Shown in pieces: positions 47,440 to 58,640 of a DNA stretch of 64,000 nucleotides (positions are counted from its first letter, which is position 1; every line of letters starts with the position of its first letter). Under the pieces are notes generated by a model, which did not search any database, was not told the origin of the DNA, and saw only the letters and a list, made by a program, of their open reading frames with translations. Source of the DNA: Aurelia coerulea (lineage: Eukaryota; Cnidaria; Scyphozoa; Semaeostomeae; Ulmaridae); assembly GCA_039566865.1 (NCBI GenBank), contig CM076949.1, positions 7,603,501 to 7,667,500 on the forward strand, read 5' to 3'. The translations under genes and the position numbers were made by a program.

Positions 47440-47593
47440 GCCGGAATTCGTTATTCCATGTCTATCACCGACCGTAAAAACTACCGCTGTTCAGGCAAAA
47501 GGGCCTGGTGCACTCTCCTCCGCAGTCAGATTAACCTGTGGTGCGAGAGAGGCTGATGCACTGATAGCCCATTTTCCTGAGGTAAGTATTAAA
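47440..47593 (+). repeat. Repeat A, copy 2 (right terminus)
   Basis: Direct copy of 46840-46993. After 'taagtattaaa' the sequence returns to the left arm ('aaagtatgttaaacttctta'). Confidence 0.85.
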
Positions 47594-47959
47594 CAAAGTT
47601 TAAAGTATGTTAAACTTCTTATAAAACAAGTTTCATTTCACTTTAAACGTACGATTATGAATGAAGATAGAGTTACTATAGACCAAGTTTCAGAACTAAA
47701 ACGAAAATATCCAACGTCAAAAATGAAAATCTCGACAAATACTTTTTTACGATTCAACAAGCTACCCATTCCTAGTGGAAGAGTTACATTTGAAACCAAT
47801 CGTTGGGGATTTTCGAAGTTTAAAACCGATCCTTTTTTGGGTCGCACGTACCCATTGCTCTATACATAGTAAAGTAACCCCCTCTCTCGGCCCCTCGTCT
47901 TCCTCGCTGACGGCAGGTTTCTTTTCTCAAATTAACCAATTGTAGAAGTTCTTTGTGTG

Positions 47960-48261
47960 CACGTATTTTTTCTAATACTAAAGGTCCGGGCTGGTAGGCA
48001 GTTTCTTAAATCTTTGGGCCATTTTGCTACCAACAGTTTCTAACGTGTTTCTTATATTTTTTCAAAACAAGTGAATAACATGATGCACTCAAAATATTTT
48101 CCAAACAGTTGCTATGACTGTACAGTGTCACAACATTTTAAGTGCGATAGGAAAATTAAAACTGCGTAGCTTTTTAACTTCAGGTAGAGTTGTGTCTTAA
48201 CTTTCGAAAAATTGAGCCTACGCCGTTTCTTATAAGCGGTTTCTTATAAAAGAATACATGC
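47960..48261. mobile_element. AAGAAAC MITE inside the left arm
   Basis: Ends CACGTATTTTTTCTAATAC and ...TTATAAAAGAATACATG. Interior shared with 51945-52334 ('ctggtaggcagtttctta', 'gtttcttataagcggtttct'). Its mirror copy lies in the right arm at about 56015-56315, so it predates the inverted duplication. A further diverged relative follows at about 48480-48870. Confidence 0.65.
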
Positions 48262-49311
48262 AGTTATACATTATAGAACTCTTAATTTAATTTTGTAAGA
48301 TTTTTTGCACAGTCCCCAGAAAAGCAGTCACTCTTTAATGAAGGGGTAAACGTAGTAAAAGAATTTAAAATGAAATGAAATGAAATATAAAATAATTGAG
48401 AAACTGCTTTTAACATAAAATAGCAAAGTCCAGTACTAGGAAAATGTAACTCATTAAGAAGCTACGCGATTTTTGGATAAGAACCTATGGTCCACCAACC
48501 TGGTACGTAGTTCAAATTTTCAAATCAAACTTTGAAATAGATCAAATTTTAAGAATCTTTCTGAACCAAAAGTTTCTAATGAGTTTCTCATATTTTAATG
48601 GTCGAAGTGTAGAGTTGATTTTTGTTACACAGGCTTCCACGTCCACAATACTTAATAAAATCGCAAAGCAAGTTATGACATAGTTCACACTCAAACCAAT
48701 GTCCAAGTAGTTGCTATCACTGTTAAGAACATTTTTGAACAACCTGGAAAAATTGAAACCACAAATTACAAAAGTTTCTTAGCCTTTCATTCCAATTTTT
48801 TTTAGCAGGTTCCTCAGCTTTCGCAAAATTGAGCCTACTCTTCCTTGCAAGCTTTTTCTTAGAAGAAACGAGTGTTTTTCGCAATAATTGATCCAGGCTG
48901 AAATTATTAGTCTGTTAATAAAACAAATACGCTCACAGGAAAAGGGTCCTTTCGTACCTGAACATTATGTTGCTTGTCAATTGCTACACTCCTGCCGAGC
49001 CGAGACTCAAGTATGTGTGTTGGGATTTCGAGGTTTTCGAGCACCACATTACATGGCCAAGACCTGAAGACAGTAGCCTGTTGATAAGATATTTAACCCT
49101 TCGATAAATTCAGCTTGTGAATAAGCTCCGATCAGTAAATAATAATGAGTGGAAGAGTCTTATCCTTTTTCCTTCATGCAGTCAAGTCACTTTATCTGCA
49201 TCACCCGCCTGCCATCACCCTCATTTTTTCTAATCAGCGCTTGCACATCAGCTAAGACGAATACTTAAAATCCATATACCATTTTGCAGTGACATCATCA
49301 AGCAAGTGACT

Positions 49312-49510
49312 CAGAGAAGTAAGAGCAGGAGGGGGCACTGGGGGCACTTGTCTCCCCAAGATTTTGCAATTATAACGCAAAATTGCTGTTTTTATTCCGG
49401 GGAGTGCCCCTTTAAGACTTCAGCTTGATAAACAAATGCCCTTGCCCCTTGGAAGTATCGTCCCCTCCCCCCCCCCCCCCCCACCCCTCACACTTTTAGC
49501 TACGGCCCTG
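49312..49510. mobile_element. hAT-type MITE in the left arm
   Basis: Ends CAGAGAAGTAAGAGCAGG and ...TTAGCTACGGCCCTG. Flanks aagtgact and aagttact, an 8-bp TSD with one change. The same element is mirrored at 54774-54956 with a shorter homopolymer run, so it predates the inverted duplication. Confidence 0.75.
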
Positions 49511-51196
49511 AAGTTACTAGTGAATACTGTCAGAATCTATTGTGTGTCAAAGCATTGGAAACCGTTCCAAAATGGTCGACTTTATTATCTTCTCTCGTCT
49601 CTCTAAATTCAGAACGGTGCTATTATACGATTCAAGGATGAAGGTACTGAATATCACACAGAAAGGCCATTGAAGATCTAAACCAGCCACAGGAATCATG
49701 CTGTGCTGGCTGTGGTACAATTCTCTTTGACTTTGACTGAACGATCAACGCTTTTTTGTGTACTTTGATTGACGTGCCAAAGCTTGGATATATCGTGTTC
49801 AAGGTAAAAAGCTTGGATAAGCTGCCCGCAGCTTCGTTCAAACGCTTGAATACACATCGTTTCAATGACAAACGCTTAGATACATTCGCGACAACAGGCA
49901 AGGCAAAGCCTCAATCTTCCCAGTGAATCTACAATTCTGGCTCGGATGTGCTTTGGAAAGTCAGAAAGTTTCAGGGCCATAATTGTTCCCCAAGTAGGAT
50001 TATAACAAAAAAATCTACTAGAGGGGGCAGATTTGCCCCCTCCCCCTAACCAAAATAGGGTTAAATGAAAAACCTCCCAGAAATCATGTTTCACTTCAAA
50101 GGTCACTCAGCCGTAATTTTCTATTCAATTCCAGAGCGACATTTTCTCTCGCATACAACAGAAATTCCGCCCGCTCGGAAAATTCAATTGACTGGAAATC
50201 AGCCTTTATGGTTATGGGCGGCATGTACCCGTTGCTCAACCTCGTCCCCAGGGCCTTTTATCATATTGGCACCGAGATTAAAATTGTCTCCTTGCCAATA
50301 TATGACAAAAAGGCCTGGGGACGAGGCTGCCCGTTGCTCAACATATGGAAGTTATCCCCCCCCCCTCCCCCATGGGGTAAATGGTTTCGTAAACTTCCGG
50401 TGCTGATTACTTAAAGAATCGTTAAGCTTAAGGAGCTTAAATATGGAAAAAGATTAAAAAACAGGCCAAATAGGACAGGGCTGTAAATTCTTTCAACAGT
50501 TTTACATGAATTTTTACACGAAGGCTTCGAATTCCCTTCTCATGAAAATGTGAATTGGCAACAAAATTACCCGACTAAGGGGTCGCGTTTGAATTCCCTG
50601 CAAAATCAGAGAACTTATTATCCATACCTGATAAGACCGAAGATTTCATGAAAAAGATTATGCGATTTTGGAATTTTGGGTTAGGACAGGCCTTTGAAGT
50701 CTTCTTCAGGATTTTGAGCCCTTTAAACCTTACTGAAGATCTTGGGACCGAGATTAGGTGTGCCTTAGGGCTTTGATGCCTACCAAAACGCGACAAAAAT
50801 ATCTCTGTCATGATACTAAAGATTTAAGAACTGAACGGAAACAAGCCTTTGAGCTAGGGGTAGAGTTTTGAACTTTGGAGAAAGTACGGAACTGTATCCC
50901 ATTTACGAGACTGAAGATTGTCAAAACCAAATTTTGACAACAAGGGTTAGGGCTTTGAATTTCTTGGAGAATTCAGAAACTTGTCAATTCTACGAGGCTG
51001 AAGATTTCGAAAGTAAAACTAGGGGAAGCCGGGTTAAAGCTTTGAATTTCCCTTGAGAACTTGGAAACTTGTCACTTTTACGAGATGAACGATTTTAGGA
51101 TCGAGATTGTGAGACTTTGAGCTAGATTCTCGAACTCCATTAAAAATACATTCATTCTTATTCATAAAACTTGGCTATTGGTCACTGCTGTGCATG

Positions 51197-51370
51197 GTTT
51201 CCATAGCCGTAGGAACCGGAGGCACTGGGGCCACATGCCCCCAATAATTTGCAAAAAAGAAAGTGCTCTTTTCATTTTCAAGAAGTGCCCCTTTAGCTTC
51301 ATGACAAAAGCGACCTTTAAGTGTTGTGCCCCCTCCCCCTTCCAAGTTTGAGATGCTTCCTGCGGCCCTA
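51197..51370. mobile_element. hAT-type MITE relic
   Basis: A 'ccgtaggaaccggaggcac' end and a 'gcttcctgcggccct' end, with an interior of 'gggcact/agtgcccc' blocks like those of 25671-25840 and 49312-49510. Confidence 0.55.
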
Positions 51371-51812
51371 ATGGTTTCGATTGATTTCGGGCTCGATTGA
51401 TTTTTCAGGAAACTTAATTTACGTTTATCAAAATTCATTGAGGGCACTTGAATCAACATCTAAAAATGGGCCAAATAATCGCAATTATAGATTATACTTA
51501 TTAGTGTTATTTAGGGTCGGTGATGCATCTTCTGCTTGAAAACTCGTTATAAAAATCGAAGACGAAGGAGTCTCTAAAAGGGATACAGATAGCTGTATTT
51601 CGTAGCCGTTATTTTACGAGACTAAATATTTTAGAACTGACACTCTATGTGTGTAGGGATAGAGTTTATGTTTCACGGAAAGTACGGAAATTCATCCTTA
51701 CAAGACAGGGTTTTGAAACAAAACCTCAGTGAAATAGGGTTAGGGCTTTGAATTTCCTGGAATTTTTACGAAATTGAAGATTTTGGAACTGTAACTAGGC
51801 TAATATGGGGTA

Positions 51813-52569
51813 GACATATTTTTTTTATAAGAAACTGCCCATAAGAAACTCAACTTTCAGATCACCAAAAAATTAAGAAACTCCGGTACTGGGAAAATGC
51901 AAGTTAAGAAACTATTTATTTTGATAAAGGAAATCCTTCACGTACACTCATTTTTTTTTATAAGAAACCGCTTATAAGAAACGGTAGGCTCAATTTTTCG
52001 AAAGCTAAGAAACAACCCTACCTGAATTGAAAAAAGCTAAGAAACTTCTGCAATTATCAGTTTTAATTTTCCTATCACACTCAAAAATATTGTGACATTG
52101 TGCAGTTAAAGCAACTGTTTGGACATTCTTTTGAGAACGAATCATGTTATTTACTCGTTTTGAGATTTTACTAAGTAATTTGGGAGCCCTTTAGACAAGA
52201 CAAAATCAACTCTAGACTTCCGGCAATATAAATATAAGAAAAACGTAAGAAACTTTTGGTAGCAAAATGTTCCAAAAATTTAAGAAACTGCCTACCAGCC
52301 CCGGACCTTAGTTTCTTATAAAAAAAAATGAGTGTATTTTTACTTTACTCTCATTCGTTCCCTGTATCATATTACTCGTAAGGTACATGAGTAATGTCTC
52401 AACATTGGAAAGGCTTTAAAACCTTCACGAGGGCATAGGTAGTGAACATGAAGATTGTTAGGGAACCTCTAAGAAACTCGTAAGAAAATCTGAGTACTCA
52501 AAATATGATAATTTTAAGAAACTGTCAGTACTGGCCCAATTTCTTAGTTTCTTACAAAAAAAATACGTG
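51813..52569. mobile_element. TA-flanked AAGAAAC MITE carrying a nested relative
   Basis: TA-GACATATTTTTTTTATAAG at the left and ...AAATACGTG-TA at the right. The two halves match the reverse complement of 52868-53244 when 51945-52334 is removed. Confidence 0.75.
51945..52334. mobile_element. Nested 390-bp AAGAAAC MITE
   Basis: Ends CACTCATTTTTTTTTATAAG and the inverted ...CTTATAAAAAAAAATGAGTG, flanked by TA. The element around it shows the unoccupied order in its sister copy. Interior related to 47960-48261. Confidence 0.8.
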
Positions 52570-52867
52570 TAGCGCTTCTCCTGAAATTGAATCTTTATGG
52601 CCTCTCGCTTTCCAAACGATGGCTCTTCAGATTTTCATGATCAAACAAGAAGGGTGTTTCACCATACCACACTTTTCGAGAGTTTGGAGGGCGTGGTTAA
52701 TAAACATTTTTATGAGGTGGCTTTGATTCGAGACCCCTATTATTCCTTCAAATGGCCTTCTATAGGCTGCATCCACAGCCAGGGGGGGGGGGCTACTTAC
52801 GTTTCCATACAACGGGGTTGCGCAAATCAGAACCCAAGAGTGCCACTCATAAATCCGGTATGGTATA

Positions 52868-53244
52868 CACGTATTTTTTATAAGGAACTAAAAATTTGGG
52901 CCAGTACTGGAATTTCATAAAATTATCAGACTTTGAGTACTCAGAGTTTCTTACGAGTTTCTTAGAGGTTCCATAACAATCTTCATGTTCACTACCTGCG
53001 CCCTCGTGAACATGTCAAAACAAGGTTTTTTAAGCCTTTCCAATGTTTAGACATTACTCAAGTACCTTACGAGTGATATGATACAGGAAACAAGTGAAAA
53101 TAAAGTAAAAACGTGTCGAGGATTTCCTTTATCAAAATAAATAGTTTCTTAGCTTATATTTTCCCAGTACTGGAGTTTCTTAATTTTTTGGCGATCTGAG
53201 AGTTGAGTTTCTTATAAGCAGTTTCTTATAAGAAAAAATACGTG
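52868..53244. mobile_element. 377-bp TA-flanked AAGAAAC MITE (reference copy)
   Basis: TA-CACGTATTTTTTATAAGG at the left and ...CTTATAAGAAAAAATACGTG-TA at the right. Contains 'gagtactcagagtttctta', 'ggttccataacaatcttc' and 'acattactcaagtacctta'. These words also frame the nested insertions at 26.6-31.6 kb. Confidence 0.8.
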
Positions 53245-54773
53245 TACCCTGAAATCCAGGATAAATCGAAGAGGTATACTTAACAATCCGGCAAAAGTGA
53301 TAAAGTATAGCCTTGCATGATTTTACAAAACATCCTGCCCTTAAATCCAGAAAGCATTAAATACTGCCAAAAATTATACCCATAAATCCAGATACCACAA
53401 CCCCTTACTACATACAGACTACTTACGTACCCCCCCCCAGGATGCGCCACTAAGTTTCATAACTTTTCACATATTGCCCTACCCTTATTTGTTTTCTTTC
53501 AGTTCTTTCTAGTGAAATTCACGAGCTTCCGAAGAACCCAGGAAATTCAAATCCAAGGCCCCATTTGTCAGAAACTCACTTTAAAAATCCTTAGTCTCGT
53601 AAAACTATACGTTTGCGTATTTTCAAGTCATACAGTATTGGTCCTCAAATCTTCAGTCTCGAAATATTGCTAAATTTCGGTATTTTCCCGGGAAGTCAAG
53701 GCCCTAACCCTACTTCGCAACATTTTGGTAGGAAATTTTCATTCTCATGACGGCTCAAGGAAATTGAGAACCCTAAACCTAATTGGCCAAATTTTGATCC
53801 TTCTTTTCGTTTCTGTTTCCTATTCTCAACAAAGTGCAAAGACCTTTCCCAGTTTCAAAGGCTAATTTTAGTTCCAAAATCTTCCCTTTTTGTAAAAAGG
53901 ATATTTTCCCGTGTTTTGAAGGGAATAAAATCCGTAACATGCCTCCCCCCAATCACAGTTCTCCTAAGATTTTTGATGAATAAAGAAATTTCAAGACCAG
54001 ACCCTAGTAAAATCTTGGCCCTGAAATTTTCAGTCCAGTGTTAAATTGTTGGAAGAATTCAAAGTCCTGCCCTTCTTAAAAAATTGGTTGGTGGTAAGTG
54101 TATCGTCCCATCAATATAAAGTGGTGAAACTTGATTTCAGGTATGTTCAACTAGGTTTTCTCCCTAAACCCTTAGGGATGGGTATGAAAATCGACCGATG
54201 GGTCTTCCAATAAAAATTTGGGCGGCAGAACACCGTCATCCCTCCCACTCCCCCCCCCCCCCCCGGGCCAATTGCATCGTATTTTCATCCTTTTTCACAA
54301 TGTCATTTATCAATAGAACGAAGCACATCTGAGCCAGAATGGAAGATTCACTGGGAAGATTGGGGCTTTGCCTTGCCTGTTGTCGCGAATGTATCTAAGC
54401 GTTTGTCATTGAAACGAAGTGTATTCAAGCGTTTGAACGAAGCTGCGGGCAGCTTATCCAAGCTTTTTACCTTGAACACGATATATCCAAGCTTTGGCAC
54501 GTCAATCAAAGTACACAAAAAAGCGTTGATCGTTCAGTCAAAGTCAAAGAGAATTGTACCACAGCCAGCACAGCATGATTCCTGTGGCTGGTTTAGATCT
54601 TCAATGGCCTTTCTGTGTGATATTCAGTACCTTCATCCTTGAATCGTATAATAGCACCGTTCTGAATTTAGAGAGACGAGAGAAGATAATAAAGTCGACC
54701 ATTTTGGAACGGTTTCCAATGCTTCGACACACAATAGATTCTGACAGTATTCACTAGTAACTTCAGGGCCGTA

Positions 54774-54956
54774 GCTAAAAGTGTGAGGGGTGGGGGGGGG
54801 GAGGGGACGATACTTCCAAGGGGCAAGGGCATTTGTTTATCAAGCTGAAGTCTTAAAGGGGCACTCCCCGGAATAAAAACAGCAATTTTGCGTTATAATT
54901 GCAAAATCTTGGGGAGACAAGTGCCCCCAGTGCCCCCTCCTGCTCTTACTTCTCTG
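54774..54956. mobile_element. hAT-type MITE in the right arm
   Basis: Mirror copy of 49312-49510. Its poly-G tract differs in length. Confidence 0.75.
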
Positions 54957-57248
54957 AGTCACTTGCTTGATGATGTCACTGCAAAATGGTATATGGATTT
55001 TAAGTATTCGTCTTAGCTGATGTGCAAGCGCTGATTAGAAAAAATGAGGGTGATGGCAGGCGGGTGATGCAGATAAAGTGACTTGACTGCATGAAGGAAA
55101 AAGGATAAGACTCTTCCACTCATTATTATTTACTGATCGGAGCTTATTCACAAGCTGAATTTATCGAAGGGTTAAATATCTTATCAACAGGCTACTGTCT
55201 TCAGGTCTTGGCCATGTAATGTGGTGCTCGAAAACCTCGAAATCCCAACACACATACTTGAGTCTCGGCTCGGCAGGAGTGTAGCAATTGACAAGCAACA
55301 TAATGTTCAGGTACGAAAGGACCCTTTTCCTGTGAGCGTATTTGTTTTATTAACAGACTAATAATTTCAGCCTGGATCAATTATTGCGAAAAACACTCGT
55401 TTCTTCTAAGAAAAAGCTTGCAAGGAAGAGTAGGCTCAATTTTGCGAAAGCTGAGGAACCTGCTAAAAAAAATTGGAATGAAAGGCTAAGAAACTTTTGT
55501 AATTTGTGGTTTCAATTTTTCCAGGTTGTTCAAAAATGTTCTTAACAGTGATAGCAACTACTTGGACATTGGTTTGAGTGTGAACTATGTCATAACTTGC
55601 TTTGCGATTTTATTAAGTATTGTGGACGTGGAAGCCTGTGTAACAAAAATCAACTCTACACTTCGACCATTAAAATATGAGAAACTCATTAGAAACTTTT
55701 GGTTCAGAAAGATTCTTAAAATTTGATCTATTTCAAAGTTTGATTTGAAAATTTGAACTACGTACCAGGTTGGTGGACCATAGGTTCTTATCCAAAAATC
55801 GCGTAGCTTCTTAATGAGTTACATTTTCCTAGTACTGGACTTTGCTATTTTATGTTAAAAGCAGTTTCTCAATTATTTTATATTTCATTTCATTTCATTT
55901 TAAATTCTTTTACTACGTTTACCCCTTCATTAAAGAGTGACTGCTTTTCTGGGGACTGTGCAAAAAATCTTACAAAATTAAATTAAGAGTTCTATAATGT
56001 ATAACTGCATGTATTCTTTTATAAGAAACCGCTTATAAGAAACGGCGTAGGCTCAATTTTTCGAAAGTTAAGACACAACTCTACCTGAAGTTAAAAAGCT
56101 ACGCAGTTTTAATTTTCCTATCGCACTTAAAATGTTGTGACACTGTACAGTCATAGCAACTGTTTGGAAAATATTTTGAGTGCATCATGTTATTCACTTG
56201 TTTTGAAAAAATATAAGAAACACGTTAGAAACTGTTGGTAGCAAAATGGCCCAAAGATTTAAGAAACTGCCTACCAGCCCGGACCTTTAGTATTAGAAAA
56301 AATACGTGCACACAAAGAACTTCTACAATTGGTTAATTTGAGAAAAGAAACCTGCCGTCAGCGAGGAAGACGAGGGGCCGAGAGAGGGGGTTACTTTACT
56401 ATGTATAGAGCAATGGGTACGTGCGACCCAAAAAAGGATCGGTTTTAAACTTCGAAAATCCCCAACGATTGGTTTCAAATGTAACTCTTCCACTAGGAAT
56501 GGGTAGCTTGTTGAATCGTAAAAAAGTATTTGTCGAGATTTTCATTTTTGACGTTGGATATTTTCGTTTTAGTTCTGAAACTTGGTCTATAGTAACTCTA
56601 TCTTCATTCATAATCGTACGTTTAAAGTGAAATGAAACTTGTTTTATAAGAAGTTTAACATACTTCTCCCCGTAAAATCCTTAAACATGGGTAAGAAAAT
56701 CGACCGAAAATCCTCAAATATGGGGAAAGATTCCAGAAGGGGAAAGATTTGACAATGAGAAAGCGACGATGTGACTTATCCGAATATCTCAGTAGATATG
56801 CAGAGGCGGTCTGCACTGAGATTACCTATGGTATGGTAAACCTTTGGTAAATGACAACGGTGCAATCGATTCTTGTTTCCTATTTCAAGAGCTTTTTGGC
56901 TGTGAATCTGTTAGCAGCTAATCAATGTATGATGACGTAAGTTAAAACCAAACAGAAACAATGTACATCTGTCATCATTGACCTCTGAACCACAGCTTGA
57001 ATCGACTTCGTGTAATCGCAAACACGAGACTGTGCACTGAGAACAAACATTATTGACATGGTACAATATGTCCAACATCGGCGAAAATTTATCAGAAAAA
57101 GGAAGCCGAGAAGAAAGTTTCGTGAATGAGAAAGCAGATCTAAGATACAATACTAAATATTGGAACGAATGCTTGTTACAGGAATGTATATCAGGTTTTA
57201 GTTAAACACGAAGTGAAGATGAAATCCACGTGCATCACCACATCAGGC

Positions 57249-57570
57249 CCCGGGGGGGGGTACTTGACCAGGTTTTGTTCGGGGACGTGCCATCGAAGCT
57301 TCAAAAACATACCCGTTCCTTATACCAATTTTGCGAAAAAGTATACCCGACTTTATACCAATTTTGCGAAAAAGTATACCCGACCTTATACCAATTTTCC
57401 GAAAAAGTATACCAAAATCGTTCTTTAAACCAAAATTGCGAAAATCGATACCGTTCCTTATACCAAAATCGTGAAAATCGATACCGTTCCTTAAACCAAA
57501 ATCGTGAAAATCGATACCCTTCCCGATGGCACGTCCCCGTACCCAAAATATGTGAAGTACCCCCCCCGGG
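57249..57570. mobile_element. 322-bp poly-G/poly-C-ended MITE with perfect 8-bp TSD
   Basis: CCCGGGGGGGGGTACTT at the left and ...AAGTACCCCCCCCCGGG at the right, flanked by catcaggc on both sides. The unoccupied site with one catcaggc is in the left arm at 42006-42013. The interior is a tandem series of 'accaattttgcgaaaaagta' and 'ccaaaatcgtgaaaatcgat' units about 30-36 bases long, framed by inverted 'ggggacgtgccatcg' boxes. Confidence 0.92.
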
Positions 57571-58418
57571 CATCAGGCCAGACAAATTTGGCGCCAAATC
57601 AGTCTTGCTATGAGAACGCGAGGAGCAAGAAGGACGACCATTCGCTGAAAATTCTTGCTTGCTGGGTAAGTTCAGTGTTATATTATCTAGTGCTGCATAT
57701 CAATGCCCTTTTACCTGAATCGTTGTTTCAAATGTAAATTACCGAGAAGTGAGATTTTTCTCTTGACAAGAAGAGGGGCAACGTTTTTCGTAAGTTCCTT
57801 TGTTTCGAATAAAGTTATCGGAGTCGAGCCATCTTCGAACTAGTAGGATCGAAATTAGATAAACTTTCATCCTGTAACCAAATGAATGATCGAACGAAGT
57901 TTGATGCTTCGTGAAAAATTTTCCCGCGCTAGCGCTATATCAAAGGCATCAAGTAGAATTAACACCCTGTCAACGGGATTAGGGCTCATATTACTGCCAC
58001 GCGATATTTTTCAGAAAAGCAGATCGCTGATTGGCTTAGGCAGTAAAAGCTGTTTTTTCACCAGCGATTGTGATTAAACATGTTCGATCGCGTTTTCACT
58101 GTTTTTCGTTTCTCCTTAACGCGTGGATTTTCTCATTATGATATGGATAGCGTTCTATACTTTTTTGCAATGTTGGTCCAGCCACACCAAGGGTATCATA
58201 TTAAATATTGGTCTAGGGAACGGTCCTGTCATCACATTTTTTGCACCAAGGGTATCATATTTGAAAATTTTGGTCTAGGGAACGGTCAAAATTGGTCTAG
58301 CCCAAGGGTACCATTTTCGTAAAAATTAGTCTAACCTGAGCCTGACAGTACCATTTTGAATATGCTTGCGACAGACCCCTCCCCAAAATTTTGCCAAGAA
58401 CCCCCCCCCCCCCTGTGT

Positions 58419-58640
58419 GTAAAATCCAGCTGAGTAACATATTTTTTGGGTCAACGCCCAAGTCAGCAGGATTGCTACAATTCCTGAGAATGCCCATAAA
58501 TTTCATTGTGGCGTCATAGCAAAATGGCACAGAATCTCTAAAAACCATATCAAAATTCAGAATCTACATGAAAAATTGACTTGAAACAACCTAAAGAGAG
58601 TGAAATAGGCAGAGCCATACAGCACTGCATCTTGTTTCAC
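58419..58640. mobile_element. Right part of the split palindromic repeat
   Basis: Continues the repeat that stops at 40667: 'gtaaaatccagctgagtaac', 'caaaatggcacag', 'agagtgaaataggcagagcc' match 7627-7805. Confidence 0.75.

Larger units (their letters stand above)
42419..47593. mobile_element. Split-direct-repeat element (DIRS/Ngaro/PAT-like), non-coding
   Basis: Two repeat pairs are arranged B...A-B-A. B is at 42419-42759 and 46992-47332 (341 bases each, apparently identical). A is at 46840-46993 and 47440-47593 (154 bases each). The internal A-B junction near 46992 joins the right-end sequence ('taagtattaaa') to the left-end sequence ('aatgggggttg'), as a circular intermediate would. This split direct repeat is diagnostic of tyrosine-recombinase retroelements such as Ngaro and PAT. 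About 4.1 kb of interior shows no reverse transcriptase, RNase H or recombinase frame, so this copy is non-autonomous. It is absent from the right arm. There is no clear TSD, as expected for this class. Confidence 0.65.
41435..49953 (+). repeat. Left arm of a long, nearly identical inverted duplication
   Basis: Read from 41435 rightwards, this matches the reverse complement of 58148 down to 54321. Similarity runs through several open frames that are identical on both arms: 41506-41697 with 57886-58077, 47638-47847 with 56421-56630, 48542-48742 with 55526-55726. One frame has a single residue difference (49632-49901 with 54373-54642). The arm is interrupted by a 5.2-kb split-repeat element (42419-47593), which accounts for its greater length. 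Neither arm contains a recognisable gene. Confidence 0.9.
49954..54320. other. Spacer between the inverted arms
   Basis: 4.4 kb of non-coding sequence present once. It contains a hAT-type MITE (51197-51370), AAGAAAC MITEs (51813-52569 with a nested copy, 52868-53244), several poly-C tracts, and diverged text rich in 'agggttagggctttgaattt'-like phrases at about 50500-51800 and 53550-54080. No gene recognised. Confidence 0.6.
54321..58148 (-). repeat. Right arm of the long inverted duplication
   Basis: Reverse complement of the left arm. It lacks the 5.2-kb split-repeat element and carries instead a 322-bp poly-G MITE (57249-57570). At about 56661-56830 it has some 160 bases ('cccgtaaaatccttaaacat...') absent from the left arm, where the split-repeat element sits. 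That stretch was either lost from the left arm at insertion or gained here. Confidence 0.9.
40668..58418. mobile_element. 17.75-kb composite insertion with 8-bp TSD
   Basis: Flanked by gtaaaatc at 40660-40667 and 58419-58426. The ends are ACACGGGGGG... and the inverted ...CCCCCTGTGT. The outer shell is a poly-G/poly-C-ended MITE of the same family as 26686-27115 and 57249-57570. Its left part survives near 41338-41434 ('ggggttcttcc', 'ggggatgtgccgcgagc', 'gccaagggtac') and its right part near 58149-58418 ('ccaagggtatcat' units, 'ccaagaacccccc'). Into its interior went the inverted duplication 41435-58148, and next to its left tip a hAT-like MITE (40677-41301). All of it lies in SWAP70 intron 1. 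Confidence 0.75.

Noticed and set aside
47638..47869. Paired 70-codon frames conserved on both arms of the inverted duplication
   Set aside because: Conservation reflects the recent duplication of DNA, not coding constraint. Both strands are open over the same stretch.
57213..57613. 127-codon frame of SLYQNRENRYR-type repeats
   Set aside because: It is the translation of the minisatellite inside the 322-bp poly-G MITE.
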